From contig NZ_UAPQ01000011.1 of assembly GCF_900444995.1 (NCBI RefSeq), positions 62,001 to 126,000 on the forward strand: 64,000 nucleotides of DNA, written 5' to 3'. Every line of letters starts with the position of its first letter. Within the stretch, counting starts at the first letter, position 1. This stretch comes from Actinomyces bovis (GTDB lineage Bacteria > Actinomycetota > Actinomycetes > Actinomycetales > Actinomycetaceae). Positions 27,394 through 35,473 of the stretch are shown piece after piece. Made by a program: the position numbers and the translations under genes. Below the pieces are notes generated by a model that was given only the letters and a program-made list of their open reading frames with translations, searched no databases and had not been told where the DNA came from.

Positions 27394-28680
27394 TCAGGCG
27401 CCCAGCGCCGACAGAGGGCAGGTGACCGTGCCGTCAGGCAGGGTCAGGATCGGCCCGGTGCCGGTGACCACCAGACGCAGCACAGGCTCGCCCGCCACCG
27501 CTGGATCTACCTGTGCCACCGCCTTGGCCAAGGACTCAGCACCAGCTTTGATCTGCGAGGCACCCAGCTTCACCTCTATGGCCACCCACCGGCCTCCCGG
27601 CAGCGTGATCACCGCATCTAACTCATGCCCATTGGAGTCCCGGTAGTGGCACAGAGTTCCGTCCAAGTCCTGGGCGAGTACCAGCAGATCATGCACGACT
27701 GCACTCTCAAAGATAAGACCGGCCGTCTGCGGGTCTTGGCTCAGCCGGGCCGCGTCGGCGTCCAGCACAGCCAACGCCAAGGCCGGGTCCGCTAGATGCC
27801 ACTTTGGGGCAGACCGTAGCCTAGCCCGGGACCGCAGCCCAACCACCCACGCAGGCACCCGTTCCACCACGAATAACCGCTCCAGCAGCGCCACATAACG
27901 ACTAACCGTCTCTGGCGTGATGGCGGGACCCGCCTGCCGCAGGTCCTTAGCCAAGGTCTGCCAAGAGACCTCTGAAGCCGTGGACCGCGCCAAAGCCAGT
28001 AGCAAGGCGCGCAACAACGCAGGTTCGTGCCGCACCTCCGCCAGCCGCCCCAGATCTGCGCGCACGACGTCGTCAACGTAGCTGCGCAGGGCGACGGCCG
28101 CCTCGGCGGGAGCCAATTGCGCCAAGGCAGGGAAACCAGTGCGAGACATCTCCTCCACCACTTCCTCGAAAGCCATGCTGCTGGTGTCAGACACCGGACG
28201 CTCGCCGTCAATCAGCGCACCTAGGCTTACTGCCCCGGTGGAGCCACCGCGCTCCGCCCAGGTCATGGTGCGCAAGCGCATCCGCAAGAAGCGCCCCGCT
28301 CCAGTGTGGCGGGTTAGGTCGTCACTGGGCACAGCAGAACCAGTCAAGATGAACGATCCCGGATGTTTGGAGGCGTCAACCTCGCGGCGCACAAGGTTCC
28401 ACAAATCCGGTGCGAGTTGCCACTCATCAAGTAGTCGCGGACGTTCTCCCGCCAATACCGCCTGTGGTGACAATTCCATCAGGCTGCGAACGGCTGGGTC
28501 GTCTAGCAGTGCTGCCGAGCGCGCGGCGTGCAGGCCGGTCATCGTCTTGCCGCAGGCCCGCGGCCCCTCGATCACTACGGCGCCGCCGACGCCAAGCAGT
28601 CGTGAAAGCTGCGCGTCAGCAATGCGTGGCCGATACTCGCGATCAGGAAAAATCCTTGTATCCACGCCAAAATCATACAT
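27394..28680 (-). CDS. AAA-family ATPase with DUF4143 / nuclease-like C-terminus (module 2)
   Basis: A second 428-residue AAA_14/DUF4143 protein, clearly a diverged paralogue of the gene downstream. Walker A is VIEGPRACGKTMTGLH near residue 35 and the Walker-B region is RLLDEWQLAPDLW near 100. Both proteins share FILTGSA, HTGAGR, R-x-R-x-MT and ERG. The C-terminus has GHELDAVITLPGGRWVAIEV followed by K, a PD-(D/E)xK-like core. The ATG at 28680 directly abuts an array of 23-bp repeats and has no Shine-Dalgarno, so a start a few codons later is possible. Function unknown. Confidence 0.82.
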   Translation of the reverse strand: MYDFGVDTRIFPDREYRPRIADAQLSRLLGVGGAVVIEGPRACGKTMTGLHAARSAALLDDPAVRSLMELSPQAVLAGERPRLLDEWQLAPDLWNLVRREVDASKHPGSFILTGSAVPSDDLTRHTGAGRFLRMRLRTMTWAERGGSTGAVSLGALIDGERPVSDTSSMAFEEVVEEMSRTGFPALAQLAPAEAAVALRSYVDDVVRADLGRLAEVRHEPALLRALLLALARSTASEVSWQTLAKDLRQAGPAITPETVSRYVALLERLFVVERVPAWVVGLRSRARLRSAPKWHLADPALALAVLDADAARLSQDPQTAGLIFESAVVHDLLVLAQDLDGTLCHYRDSNGHELDAVITLPGGRWVAIEVKLGASQIKAGAESLAKAVAQVDPAVAGEPVLRLVVTGTGPILTLPDGTVTCPLSALGA

Positions 28681-28812
28681 TAGGCCGGTGTTTGCAGGGT
28701 GGCTAGGCCGGTGTTTGCAGGGTGGCTAGGCCGGTGTTTGCAGGGTGGCTAGGCCGGTGTTTGCAGGGTGGCTAGGCCGGTGTTTGCAGGGTGGCTAGGC
28801 CGGTGTTTGCAG
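28681..28812. repeat. Five and a partial tandem 23-bp repeats upstream of ATPase module 2
   Basis: The unit is TAGGCCGGTGTTTGCAGGGT plus GGC. Perfect copies begin at 28681, 28704, 28727, 28750 and 28773, with a sixth broken after 17 bp at 28812. There are no spacers, so it is not a CRISPR. It touches the start codon of the ATPase gene. The unit length equals that of the other array, although the sequences differ. Confidence 0.95.
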
Positions 28813-28838
28813 AACAGGGGGCGCGCTACTTGCCACGG

Positions 28839-28952
28839 GTGGAGGCGTAGAAGCCGGGGGTGCTGCCCGGAAGGCGCCAGGCGTCGTCGTAATTCCGTGG
28901 CCTGGCCAGAAGCACTTGAACCGTTCAAAGCCCCCGTCAGTAACTGATGCAC
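28839..28952. repeat. ~110-bp conserved block, copy B
   Basis: Matches copy A at 27271-27390 with few substitutions and small gaps. It sits just beyond the repeat array, so each ATPase gene is preceded by block, then repeats, then gene in the same order. I find no consistent open frame in both copies. Confidence 0.8.
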
Positions 28953-28978
28953 CAGTGGAGCGTGGCGCCAGCACAGGC

Positions 28979-29860
28979 TCAGCGGCGCCTCGCCACCACC
29001 ACAGCAGCCACCAAAAAGCCCACGATCCCGGCGAGCAGCCACCAGGGCACCAGAGCCGCACGTGAAAGCACCGCATCTTCCAGCTGCGCCATCCGCTCAA
29101 CCGAAAGCAGCCCACCGCCCAGCCCCTGCGGCCCAATCAGCACCATCACTACACCCAGCGCCACACACACCAGGCCCCCAAGCAGCTCCAACACCGTCGT
29201 CTGCCGCCCCAGCACCCGCACCGGCCGCGGTCGCAGCCACGACCGCTCCCGCAGCCGCGCTGAGTCCCAAAGCAACGCCAGCAAAGCCAAAGGTGCCACC
29301 ATACCTACGCCGTAGACCAGCATCATCACGGCCGCGCGCAGGGGCTCACCGCCCAGGCCCGCCAGCACCAGCACTGCCCCCAAGATTGGCCCCGAGCAAC
29401 CCACCCCAGCCAGTCCATACAAGGCACCCAACAAGTACACAGCCAGCGGACTCGCCGCATCCCGGCGAGCGGCCTGACCCGTCGCTGGGCCAACTCCAGC
29501 CAAGCCAGCATTGCGGTCCCCACGCCGTCTGAGCCCAAACCCCATGCCAAGCCCCGGCATATGCACCGGCACCGCCAGGGCCTGCAGCAGCCCCAGCACC
29601 ACCAGCAGCAAGCCGCCAACTAGCACCAGGACACCCATATGTTCACGCAGCAGCGCACCGGCAGTGGAAGCCGCCGCCCCTAAGGGCACCAGCGTGCTCA
29701 CTAAACCCAGCCAGAACACCGCTGTGCGGGACAGCAAGGCGCGCGGGGAATTGAAGGCGTAAGCGAAGAATGCTGGCAGCAGCATCACCGAGCAGGGTGC
29801 CAGCAGCGTCAGCGCCCCACCCAGGAAGGCTGCCAGAAGCGAAATCTCAGAGCCGATCAC
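28979..29860 (-). CDS. CcdA/DsbD-type transmembrane thiol transporter
   Basis: A 293-residue polytopic membrane protein. TLLAPCSVMLLPAFF near residue 20 and GVGCSGPILGAVL near 155 carry the two cysteines expected of CcdA-like proteins, which pass reducing electrons from cytosolic thioredoxin to extracytoplasmic thiol proteins. Six or more hydrophobic segments are visible. It starts with GTG, 15 bp after the DsbA-like gene, so the two are co-transcribed. The partner is probably that extracellular thiol oxidoreductase, which is inference. Confidence 0.82.
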   Translation of the reverse strand: MIGSEISLLAAFLGGALTLLAPCSVMLLPAFFAYAFNSPRALLSRTAVFWLGLVSTLVPLGAAASTAGALLREHMGVLVLVGGLLLVVLGLLQALAVPVHMPGLGMGFGLRRRGDRNAGLAGVGPATGQAARRDAASPLAVYLLGALYGLAGVGCSGPILGAVLVLAGLGGEPLRAAVMMLVYGVGMVAPLALLALLWDSARLRERSWLRPRPVRVLGRQTTVLELLGGLVCVALGVVMVLIGPQGLGGGLLSVERMAQLEDAVLSRAALVPWWLLAGIVGFLVAAVVVARRR

Positions 29861-29875
29861 AGTGTTGGGCGCCGC

Positions 29876-30790
29876 TCAGTGACCGGCTTTCGCCGCCTGG
29901 TCCAGCACTGTGGCCCGCACATAGGCGCCGTCCTTGTAACCATTGATGAAGGCGTTGTTAATAATCATGAAGGGGGTGCCCTGCACACCGATCGAGTAGG
30001 TGTGCTGCTTGGCCTGCTCCACCGCCTGCTTGGTCTCCGGCGCATTCAGTTTGGTTTTGAAAGCCTCCAGATCTGGCACACCCGCCTGCGTGGCGAAGCC
30101 CACCAGGGACTCCTCTGAGTAGCTCGGATGGCCCTTAGGGTCGGCTGCCGCGTAGACGGCGTCGTGGAACTCCCAGAATTTGCCTTGTGCCGCAGCAGCC
30201 AAGCCAGCCTGAGCTGCCAGTGGCGAGGTCTCCGTGATCTGTGCCAGGTCTCGCCACTCAACCCGCAGGGTGCCGTTGTCTACCAGGTCCTGCAGCGCAG
30301 GCTGGACCTGCTGGGCGAATAACGTGCAGTAGGGGCAGGCGAAGTCCGAGTACAGGACAAGCACCACCGGCGCATCTACCTTGCCCTTGGCCTGCCCATC
30401 GGCGGGATCCCGCTTGACCTCCTGGTGCATGACATTCAGAAGCTTCTGGTCGGTGGCTTCAGGGGCGGCGGTCCCTGCTCCCGGTTGTGCCGGACCCGCC
30501 TGCGGTTCAGCTTGCCCGCCCGCCTGAGGAGCGGTCGACGCCGTCGCCCCAGCCTCTGCCGCAGGCTTGTTGTTCGCCGTTGGCCGGGTGAACAGCAAGG
30601 CCGCAATTACCGCCAGCAGCACTGCGATTAGCACCAGCAGCACCACGACGACGGGATTGCCTGAACGCTTGGCCTCCGCTGCGGCTGCGGTGCTCCCAGC
30701 TGGGCTCGCAGGAGTGTTGCCAGAGGCCTGCGCGGTGGGTTTTTCGGTGGCTTGCGCAGAAGCGGAGGTCTTTGGGGAGTTGGTCGGCAT
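29876..30790 (-). CDS. Membrane-anchored DsbA-like thiol-disulfide oxidoreductase
   Basis: A 304-residue protein with a cytosolic Ser/Ala/Lys-rich N-terminus, one membrane helix (PVVVVLLVLIAVLLAVIAAL, ~45-65), a disordered Ala/Gln-rich linker, and an extracellular thioredoxin fold. The redox motif is FACPYCTLF and the cis-proline loop is GVQGTPFMII. This DsbA type introduces or reshuffles disulfides in exported proteins; Actinomyces pilins are known clients of such enzymes. It leads an operon with the CcdA-like gene. Confidence 0.87.
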   Translation of the reverse strand: MPTNSPKTSASAQATEKPTAQASGNTPASPAGSTAAAAEAKRSGNPVVVVLLVLIAVLLAVIAALLFTRPTANNKPAAEAGATASTAPQAGGQAEPQAGPAQPGAGTAAPEATDQKLLNVMHQEVKRDPADGQAKGKVDAPVVLVLYSDFACPYCTLFAQQVQPALQDLVDNGTLRVEWRDLAQITETSPLAAQAGLAAAAQGKFWEFHDAVYAAADPKGHPSYSEESLVGFATQAGVPDLEAFKTKLNAPETKQAVEQAKQHTYSIGVQGTPFMIINNAFINGYKDGAYVRATVLDQAAKAGH

Positions 30791-30832
30791 GACCGCATCC
30801 TCTCAGACTTCCGCTTCTACGCAAGCATATGG

Positions 30833-30861
30833 CTGAGGCCTCCAATTGCTGCACGCCTCAG
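30833..30861 (-). terminator. Weak hairpin after the flotillin gene
   Basis: CTGAGGC (30833-30839) pairs with GCCTCAG (30855-30861), 10 bp past the flotillin stop on its coding strand. Only a 7-bp stem, so tentative. Confidence 0.35.
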
Positions 30862-30869
30862 GGAATGCC

Positions 30870-32267
30870 TTACTCCTTGTTGGCCGTGGCCTCCGTGAGC
30901 TTGGCCAGCATGCCGGACAGGCTCGCCCCGGTTAGGGACCGCATTACGGCGTCCAGCTGCTCCACATTGCTGGCCACCGCACGCGGCAGTGCCGAGGCGC
31001 CGTCAGTGGAGATGATGGACAGGTCCTTAACCGAGCCCAGCGGCTCAGCCAGAGCCCGGGCGATCTCCGGGGCCTTGTCCAGGATCATCTGCTGGGTGGC
31101 GGCCTGACCGTACTTGGCCAGGGCGTCAGCCTTGTCACTCATGGCCTTGGCCTCAGCCTCACCAGCCGCACGCACAGCCTCCGCCTCGGCCCGTCCCTTG
31201 GCGGCAATGGCTTCCGCCTCGGCCTTGGCGCGGGCCGCAGTGGCGCGCGCCTCCGACTCAGCCCGGGCCACGGTCGCCTGGGCCTGCGCCTCGGCGTCCA
31301 GGCGGGTCCGCTCAGCCTCAGCCTCAGCGCGGCGGATCGCCTCAACCTTGGCCGCTTCAGCTTCCTGCTCCCGTTGGTAGCGGGCGGCGTCGGCGGGCTT
31401 GCGCACGGTGGAGTCCAGCTCACGCTCAGTCAGGGAGGCCTTGGCTTCCGCGGCCTCCTGCGCAATGATCGCAATCTCCCGTTCCTTAGCGGCGCGGGCT
31501 AGCGGGCCGGAGGAGTCAGCCTCGGCCTGAGCTTTATCCGTCTCCGCCTTCAACTGGGCCTGGCGCAGTGCCAGGTCACGCTCACGCTCAGCGATCTGCT
31601 GGCGAGAAGAGACCTCAGCATCCTTGGCCTCACGCTCAGCGTTGGCGCGGGCAATGCGGGCATCCTTCTCCACACGCTGCTGCTCGGGCACGCCCAGGGA
31701 TTCGATGTAGCCGCCGCCGTCGGTAATCTCCGAGATCTGCAGCATGTCGATCTCCATGCCCATGTTGGACAGGATCGACTTGGCGTCATCAAATACGTTC
31801 TGTTGTAGGGCATCGCGGTCAGAGATCAGCTCAGTGACCGTCATATGGCCGATGATCGAGCGCAGGGAACCGATCAGGGCGTCGCGGGCGGAGTCAGCAA
31901 TGGCCTGATCCGTGTTGGGCTTGCCCAGGAAGCGCTTGGCCGCGGCCCGGACCTGCTCGTCGGTGTCGCCCACCTTCACGGCAGCCACGGCAGACACATT
32001 CACGTTGATCTTGTTCTGGTCCTCCGCAGTGACCTGGAAGCCGATCGTGTTCTGGGTGAAAGGCAGGTACTGGATGGACTGGATGATGGGCAGCACAAAG
32101 TCGCGCCCACCGGGCCGGATGATTTTGACCTCGCCGTTGCGGGCGGAGCCGGAGATCAGACCGGTCAGGTTGGATGGCACTACGACGACGCGCGAGAGCA
32201 TGTACAGCATGACCAGCACCGCGAGTACGATCACCGCCACGATGGCCATGATTACACCGAATGGCAT
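30870..32267 (-). CDS. Flotillin-like SPFH-domain membrane scaffold protein
   Basis: A 465-residue flotillin. One N-terminal hydrophobic hairpin/helix (IMAIVAVIVLAVLVMLYMLS) is followed by the SPFH domain (residues ~30-200, with RPGGRDFVLPIIQSIQYLPF). A long Ala/Glu-rich coiled coil (~215-400) ends in a hydrophobic oligomerisation region. Flotillins organise ordered membrane microdomains. SD AAGGAG precedes the ATG. The NfeD-like gene lies 54 bp upstream in the same direction, the usual YuaF-FloT pairing. Confidence 0.92.
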   Translation of the reverse strand: MPFGVIMAIVAVIVLAVLVMLYMLSRVVVVPSNLTGLISGSARNGEVKIIRPGGRDFVLPIIQSIQYLPFTQNTIGFQVTAEDQNKINVNVSAVAAVKVGDTDEQVRAAAKRFLGKPNTDQAIADSARDALIGSLRSIIGHMTVTELISDRDALQQNVFDDAKSILSNMGMEIDMLQISEITDGGGYIESLGVPEQQRVEKDARIARANAEREAKDAEVSSRQQIAERERDLALRQAQLKAETDKAQAEADSSGPLARAAKEREIAIIAQEAAEAKASLTERELDSTVRKPADAARYQREQEAEAAKVEAIRRAEAEAERTRLDAEAQAQATVARAESEARATAARAKAEAEAIAAKGRAEAEAVRAAGEAEAKAMSDKADALAKYGQAATQQMILDKAPEIARALAEPLGSVKDLSIISTDGASALPRAVASNVEQLDAVMRSLTGASLSGMLAKLTEATANKE

Positions 32268-32321
32268 GGATTCTCCTTAGCTATCAGGGGTTTAGGGATG
32301 AGTGGGAACGCTGTGCAGCGG

Positions 32322-32837
32322 CTACAGCGCAGTGACTTGCAGGACCCCGTCTTTGGCATCCAGCACAATGACCTCAGCCCCGGCGTGTAGGGCCTCGTCT
32401 GAGATGGCCAGCAAGGTCAGCTGATGTCCCCGCGCGCTTGCGGAGACCTCACCCCGGCCTTCCCGCCACCACTGGACGCGGACGCGCGCACCTACCAGCT
32501 CCTCCGCCATCGGGGCGACGGCGTTGCGTGGCATGGAGCGCTTGAAACGCCGCCACAGCGAACGGGTAGCCCAGCCAGAGGCCAGGCCTGCGGTCAGGGG
32601 CACACCGAAAGCTACTGCCGCATTGACCTCCCGTCCGAGCAGCGCTTGCACCAGCATGCCCATGGCACCAAAGACCCCGACGGCCATAGCAGTCACAGGC
32701 AGTGCGCCGTCAAAGAAGCTGTCATCTAGGCCGTCTAGAAAGCCGTCAAACAGGCCATCTAGGACCAGTGACAGCAGCAACACGCCACAGCCGATCACGC
32801 AGCACCAAGAGAACAGGGTCATTTTCGGCGGGTTCAC
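32322..32837 (-). CDS. NfeD/YuaF-like membrane protein
   Basis: A 171-residue protein with a hydrophobic N-terminal half (about three segments up to residue ~85). Its soluble C-terminal domain (~95-171) has ELVGARVRVQWWREGRGEVS and ends HAGAEVIVLDAKDGVLQVTA, an OB-fold typical of NfeD/YuaF. Such proteins are partners of flotillins and may set their distribution. It starts with GTG at 32837; an ATG five codons later is an alternative. It forms an operon with the flotillin gene. Confidence 0.78.
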   Translation of the reverse strand: MNPPKMTLFSWCCVIGCGVLLLSLVLDGLFDGFLDGLDDSFFDGALPVTAMAVGVFGAMGMLVQALLGREVNAAVAFGVPLTAGLASGWATRSLWRRFKRSMPRNAVAPMAEELVGARVRVQWWREGRGEVSASARGHQLTLLAISDEALHAGAEVIVLDAKDGVLQVTAL

Positions 32838-32966
32838 TTTCGGGAATTGGGGTCGGTGAAAGTATTGACCCTCAGAGCCTATGCCCCAATGGGTAGGGGT
32901 CTCCGTTTGCGGTGTAGAGCCACCTAAGTGCGGACCCGGCAGCTCGCCAGACTGCGCCGCGCGGTG

Positions 32967-33389
32967 TCAAAAGACCGCACTGCCCAGGGCCAGGCCCGCC
33001 GTCGCTGCCAACAGCGTGCCCAAGGTGAGCAGCAGCGCATGCAGCAGTTGCGCGCACCAACGACCTGCCAACGCCAAACGGGCACCCTCCAGGCAGGCTG
33101 TTGAAAAGGTGGAGTAGCCACCCAGCAGGCCCGTGCCCAAGACCGTGCTTAGCGCAGTGCCGGTGCGGTTATTAGCCCAGGCGGCCACCAGCCCCAAGAG
33201 CAGACAAGCGCTCAGGTTCACCGCCACCGTGCCCAGGGGCAGCGTCAGCATCCGCTGCGGCCACCCGGACTCGCTGCGAGCGCTCGCTTTGCGCAGCTGC
33301 GCCTGCGAAACCCAAGCATCCACCAAGAAGCGCGCATCCGCCCCCGCGCCCCCGGCCAAGCAGGTGGCTAGCCACAACCATCCAGTCAC
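32967..33389 (-). CDS. crcB: Fluoride channel subunit CrcB/Fluc (second)
   Basis: A 140-residue, four-helix channel subunit that exports fluoride. TVAVNLSACLLLGLVA carries the pore asparagine, and GTGLLGGYSTFSTACLEG is the Phe-box region. The GTG at 33389 overlaps the TGA of the upstream crcB by 4 bp and has GGGAGG before it; an open extension further upstream is ignored. Two adjacent, different crcB genes normally make an antiparallel heterodimer. Confidence 0.88.
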   Translation of the reverse strand: MTGWLWLATCLAGGAGADARFLVDAWVSQAQLRKASARSESGWPQRMLTLPLGTVAVNLSACLLLGLVAAWANNRTGTALSTVLGTGLLGGYSTFSTACLEGARLALAGRWCAQLLHALLLTLGTLLAATAGLALGSAVF

Positions 33390-33817
33390 GCTGCCTCCCG
33401 CTGATATGCGGCGGCAAGGCGTCCCCCAGCCCACAATCCCAAGCCCGCTAGCGCCAGCCCCAAGGTGAAGGAACCCAGCAAGTAGGCCGCCCCCAAGGTG
33501 GGGTGAGCGCCCAGCAGGCGTTGAGACTCCAGAGCAAAAGTCGAGTGAGTGGTGAAGCCGCCCAGAAAGCCAGTGCCTGCCAGCAGCCGCAGGCGCAGCT
33601 GCGCTGGAGTCGCTGCCCGCCCCCGGGCTCGCTCTGCCAGCCAGCCATGCAGCAGGCCCAACAGGAGTGCACCGCTGAGATTGACCAGCAGCGTCGTGGT
33701 AGGCAAATGGCCGGCTGGAACCGGGAAACTGGCCGCCAGCAGAGCGCGAGCGCCCGCGCCGCCAGCCCCACCGGCAGCCACCCAGGCCAAGGCGCGCGGT
33801 TCAAACAAGCTGCTCAC
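33386..33817 (-). CDS. crcB: Fluoride channel subunit CrcB/Fluc (first)
   Basis: A 143-residue Fluc subunit: GGAGGAGARALLAA at the N-terminus, TTLLVNLSGALLLGLLHG with the pore asparagine, and GTGFLGGFTTHSTFALE. The usual Phe before Ser in TTFST is His here; the partner subunit keeps Phe, so the two may have split roles. It starts with GTG 39 bp after the DUF2079 gene. No fluoride riboswitch motif is visible in the short upstream gap. Confidence 0.88.
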   Translation of the reverse strand: MSSLFEPRALAWVAAGGAGGAGARALLAASFPVPAGHLPTTTLLVNLSGALLLGLLHGWLAERARGRAATPAQLRLRLLAGTGFLGGFTTHSTFALESQRLLGAHPTLGAAYLLGSFTLGLALAGLGLWAGGRLAAAYQREAA

Positions 33818-33856
33818 CCAGCTTGCTCAACCGGGTTCAGCAAGGCGGAACCGGGC

Positions 33857-35386
33857 TCAACCATTGCGCTTTGCCAGCTCGAAACCTTCAACATTCAACA
33901 CCTTGGTGTAGGTAGCCCCCGTTTTGGAAGCCCGCTCAGCGAAGGCCTTCGCATCAGGCCGCGCCGACCAACCCGCGCCGCGCGTATCCACCAGCACGTA
34001 ATCCGTGTCCCCCGGAGCCGTCCCCACCCAGTAGACCGTGGCTTGAGGCACCAGGCGGGCCAACAGGGTCAGATCACTGGAAACCGTGGCCCCCTCCGGC
34101 ACCGCCGCCAACACCTGCTGAGCGGCAGAGACTCGCTCCGGTGAGGCCTGCAAGCGGCCCTGGGCCGCACCCCAGAAAGGCAAGTCCCTAGCCGTCCAGG
34201 CGGCACCCACCAGCGGCAGCAACACCGCCGTCACCACCAGTCCCCGCAGCCACGGGCGCGCTAAAGACAAGGCCCGCCAGTTCCATGTGGGCACCACTGC
34301 CTCCGGTCGGGAACCTTCCCGCAGCCGCGTCAGCACATCCAGCAAGGCCCCAAAAGCGACCGGCACCAGCACCGCGTTGTAATGCCAGCGCTGCCAGTCC
34401 CAGTAGAACTCCACACTCCCCAAGAAACGCCAAGCGATCGTAGGCAGTACCAGCAGCATCCACGGTGAGGCCAAGCCAATCACCCCAGCCGCCACCACCA
34501 GCACGGCCAGGGTGGCCAGCTTCTTGTCCGCAGGCTGCAGGAAACGCCCCAAGATCCCCAGGCGTTCGGCCCGGGTGGGGTCATCGTTATTCAAGCCATA
34601 GGCCCATACGCCGTCGGGATTCATGGCGGGCAGCAACACCAGCACCGTCACCAAGAAAGCCAGCGCCCCGCAAACCGCGGTGAGCAAACCCAGGCGGACT
34701 GCTTTGGGGTCAGGTGCATGATTGCCACCCGGATAGCGGCCCCGCAGGGCAATCGCCAGGCCCACCATCAGCACCACTAAGCCCATATCCTCCTTGACCA
34801 GCACCAGTGGCGCTGCCCAAGCCAGGCAGGCCACCCACCGGCGCTGCACAAAAGCCACCGCAGAGTAAGCCAGCAGCGGCACCGCGAAGGCAATCTCATG
34901 GAACTGCGCCTCAACCGCCCCCTGGAACCCCCAGGACAATACATAAGCCAAGCCCAGGGCAGTGCCCGCCCAACGGCCCGTCAGGTGCACCGCCAAGCGG
35001 GTGATCGGCCAAGCAGAAAGCGCCAACAGCAGTGCTTGCGTGATCAGCAAGCTCAAGCCGGAGGGATAAATCCAATACGGGATGGCCAAGAGCACCAGTA
35101 TGGGGTGGAAGTGGTCCCCCAACAGGTTGTAACCCTCGCCCTTGATTGGCACGATCGGCGCCTCAAAGTTCGCGTAGGCCTTGGCCAACTCCGTGAAAAT
35201 CGCCAGATCCCAGCTCGGTGCCGCCAAAGCCCGCCACTGGGCGACGGCGTAAACGGTCATGGCCACAAAGCCCACCAACACCACCAGTGCCGGGGGTATC
35301 ACCTTGACCACGCTCAACTTCAAAGGCGAGGACGCAGGCACGAACCGGCCCATCAGGGGTGGAGCTGGCGCAGGTGGAGTAGACAT
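33857..35386 (-). CDS. DUF2079 family multi-pass membrane protein
   Basis: A 509-residue protein of the DUF2079 family, with about eight to ten membrane helices. SWDLAIFTELAKAY, LLGDHFHPILVLLAIPYWI and VEAQFHEIAFAVPLLAYSA are the family's hallmarks. The fold resembles GT-C glycosyltransferases, so a role in envelope glycosylation is plausible but unproven. The ATG at 35386 is preferred over the upstream start at 35416. It lacks a Shine-Dalgarno but has TACGCT 7 bp before it. Confidence 0.78.
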   Translation of the reverse strand: MSTPPAPAPPLMGRFVPASSPLKLSVVKVIPPALVVLVGFVAMTVYAVAQWRALAAPSWDLAIFTELAKAYANFEAPIVPIKGEGYNLLGDHFHPILVLLAIPYWIYPSGLSLLITQALLLALSAWPITRLAVHLTGRWAGTALGLAYVLSWGFQGAVEAQFHEIAFAVPLLAYSAVAFVQRRWVACLAWAAPLVLVKEDMGLVVLMVGLAIALRGRYPGGNHAPDPKAVRLGLLTAVCGALAFLVTVLVLLPAMNPDGVWAYGLNNDDPTRAERLGILGRFLQPADKKLATLAVLVVAAGVIGLASPWMLLVLPTIAWRFLGSVEFYWDWQRWHYNAVLVPVAFGALLDVLTRLREGSRPEAVVPTWNWRALSLARPWLRGLVVTAVLLPLVGAAWTARDLPFWGAAQGRLQASPERVSAAQQVLAAVPEGATVSSDLTLLARLVPQATVYWVGTAPGDTDYVLVDTRGAGWSARPDAKAFAERASKTGATYTKVLNVEGFELAKRNG

Positions 35387-35393
35387 CCCCGTG

Positions 35394-35399
35394 AGCGTA
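35394..35399 (-). promoter_or_regulatory. -10 hexamer for the DUF2079 gene
   Basis: The minus strand reads TACGCT, seven bases, then ATG. It is one of the leaderless-type starts in this window. Confidence 0.5.
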
Positions 35400-35473
35400 C
35401 CGCCCAGCGGGCACACGCGCCCGGCGCAGGGCGGCGTCGTACGCTATGGCGCGAACAACCCGAGGAGCGCCCT

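Noticed and set aside
28681-28812. CRISPR array
   Set aside because: The 23-bp units abut directly with no spacers, and no cas genes are present.
34898-35473. 192-codon upstream extension of the CycA-like permease
   Set aside because: It overlaps the divergent DUF2079 gene, is Gln/Arg-rich without family features, and the ATG at 35474 has a good ribosome site.
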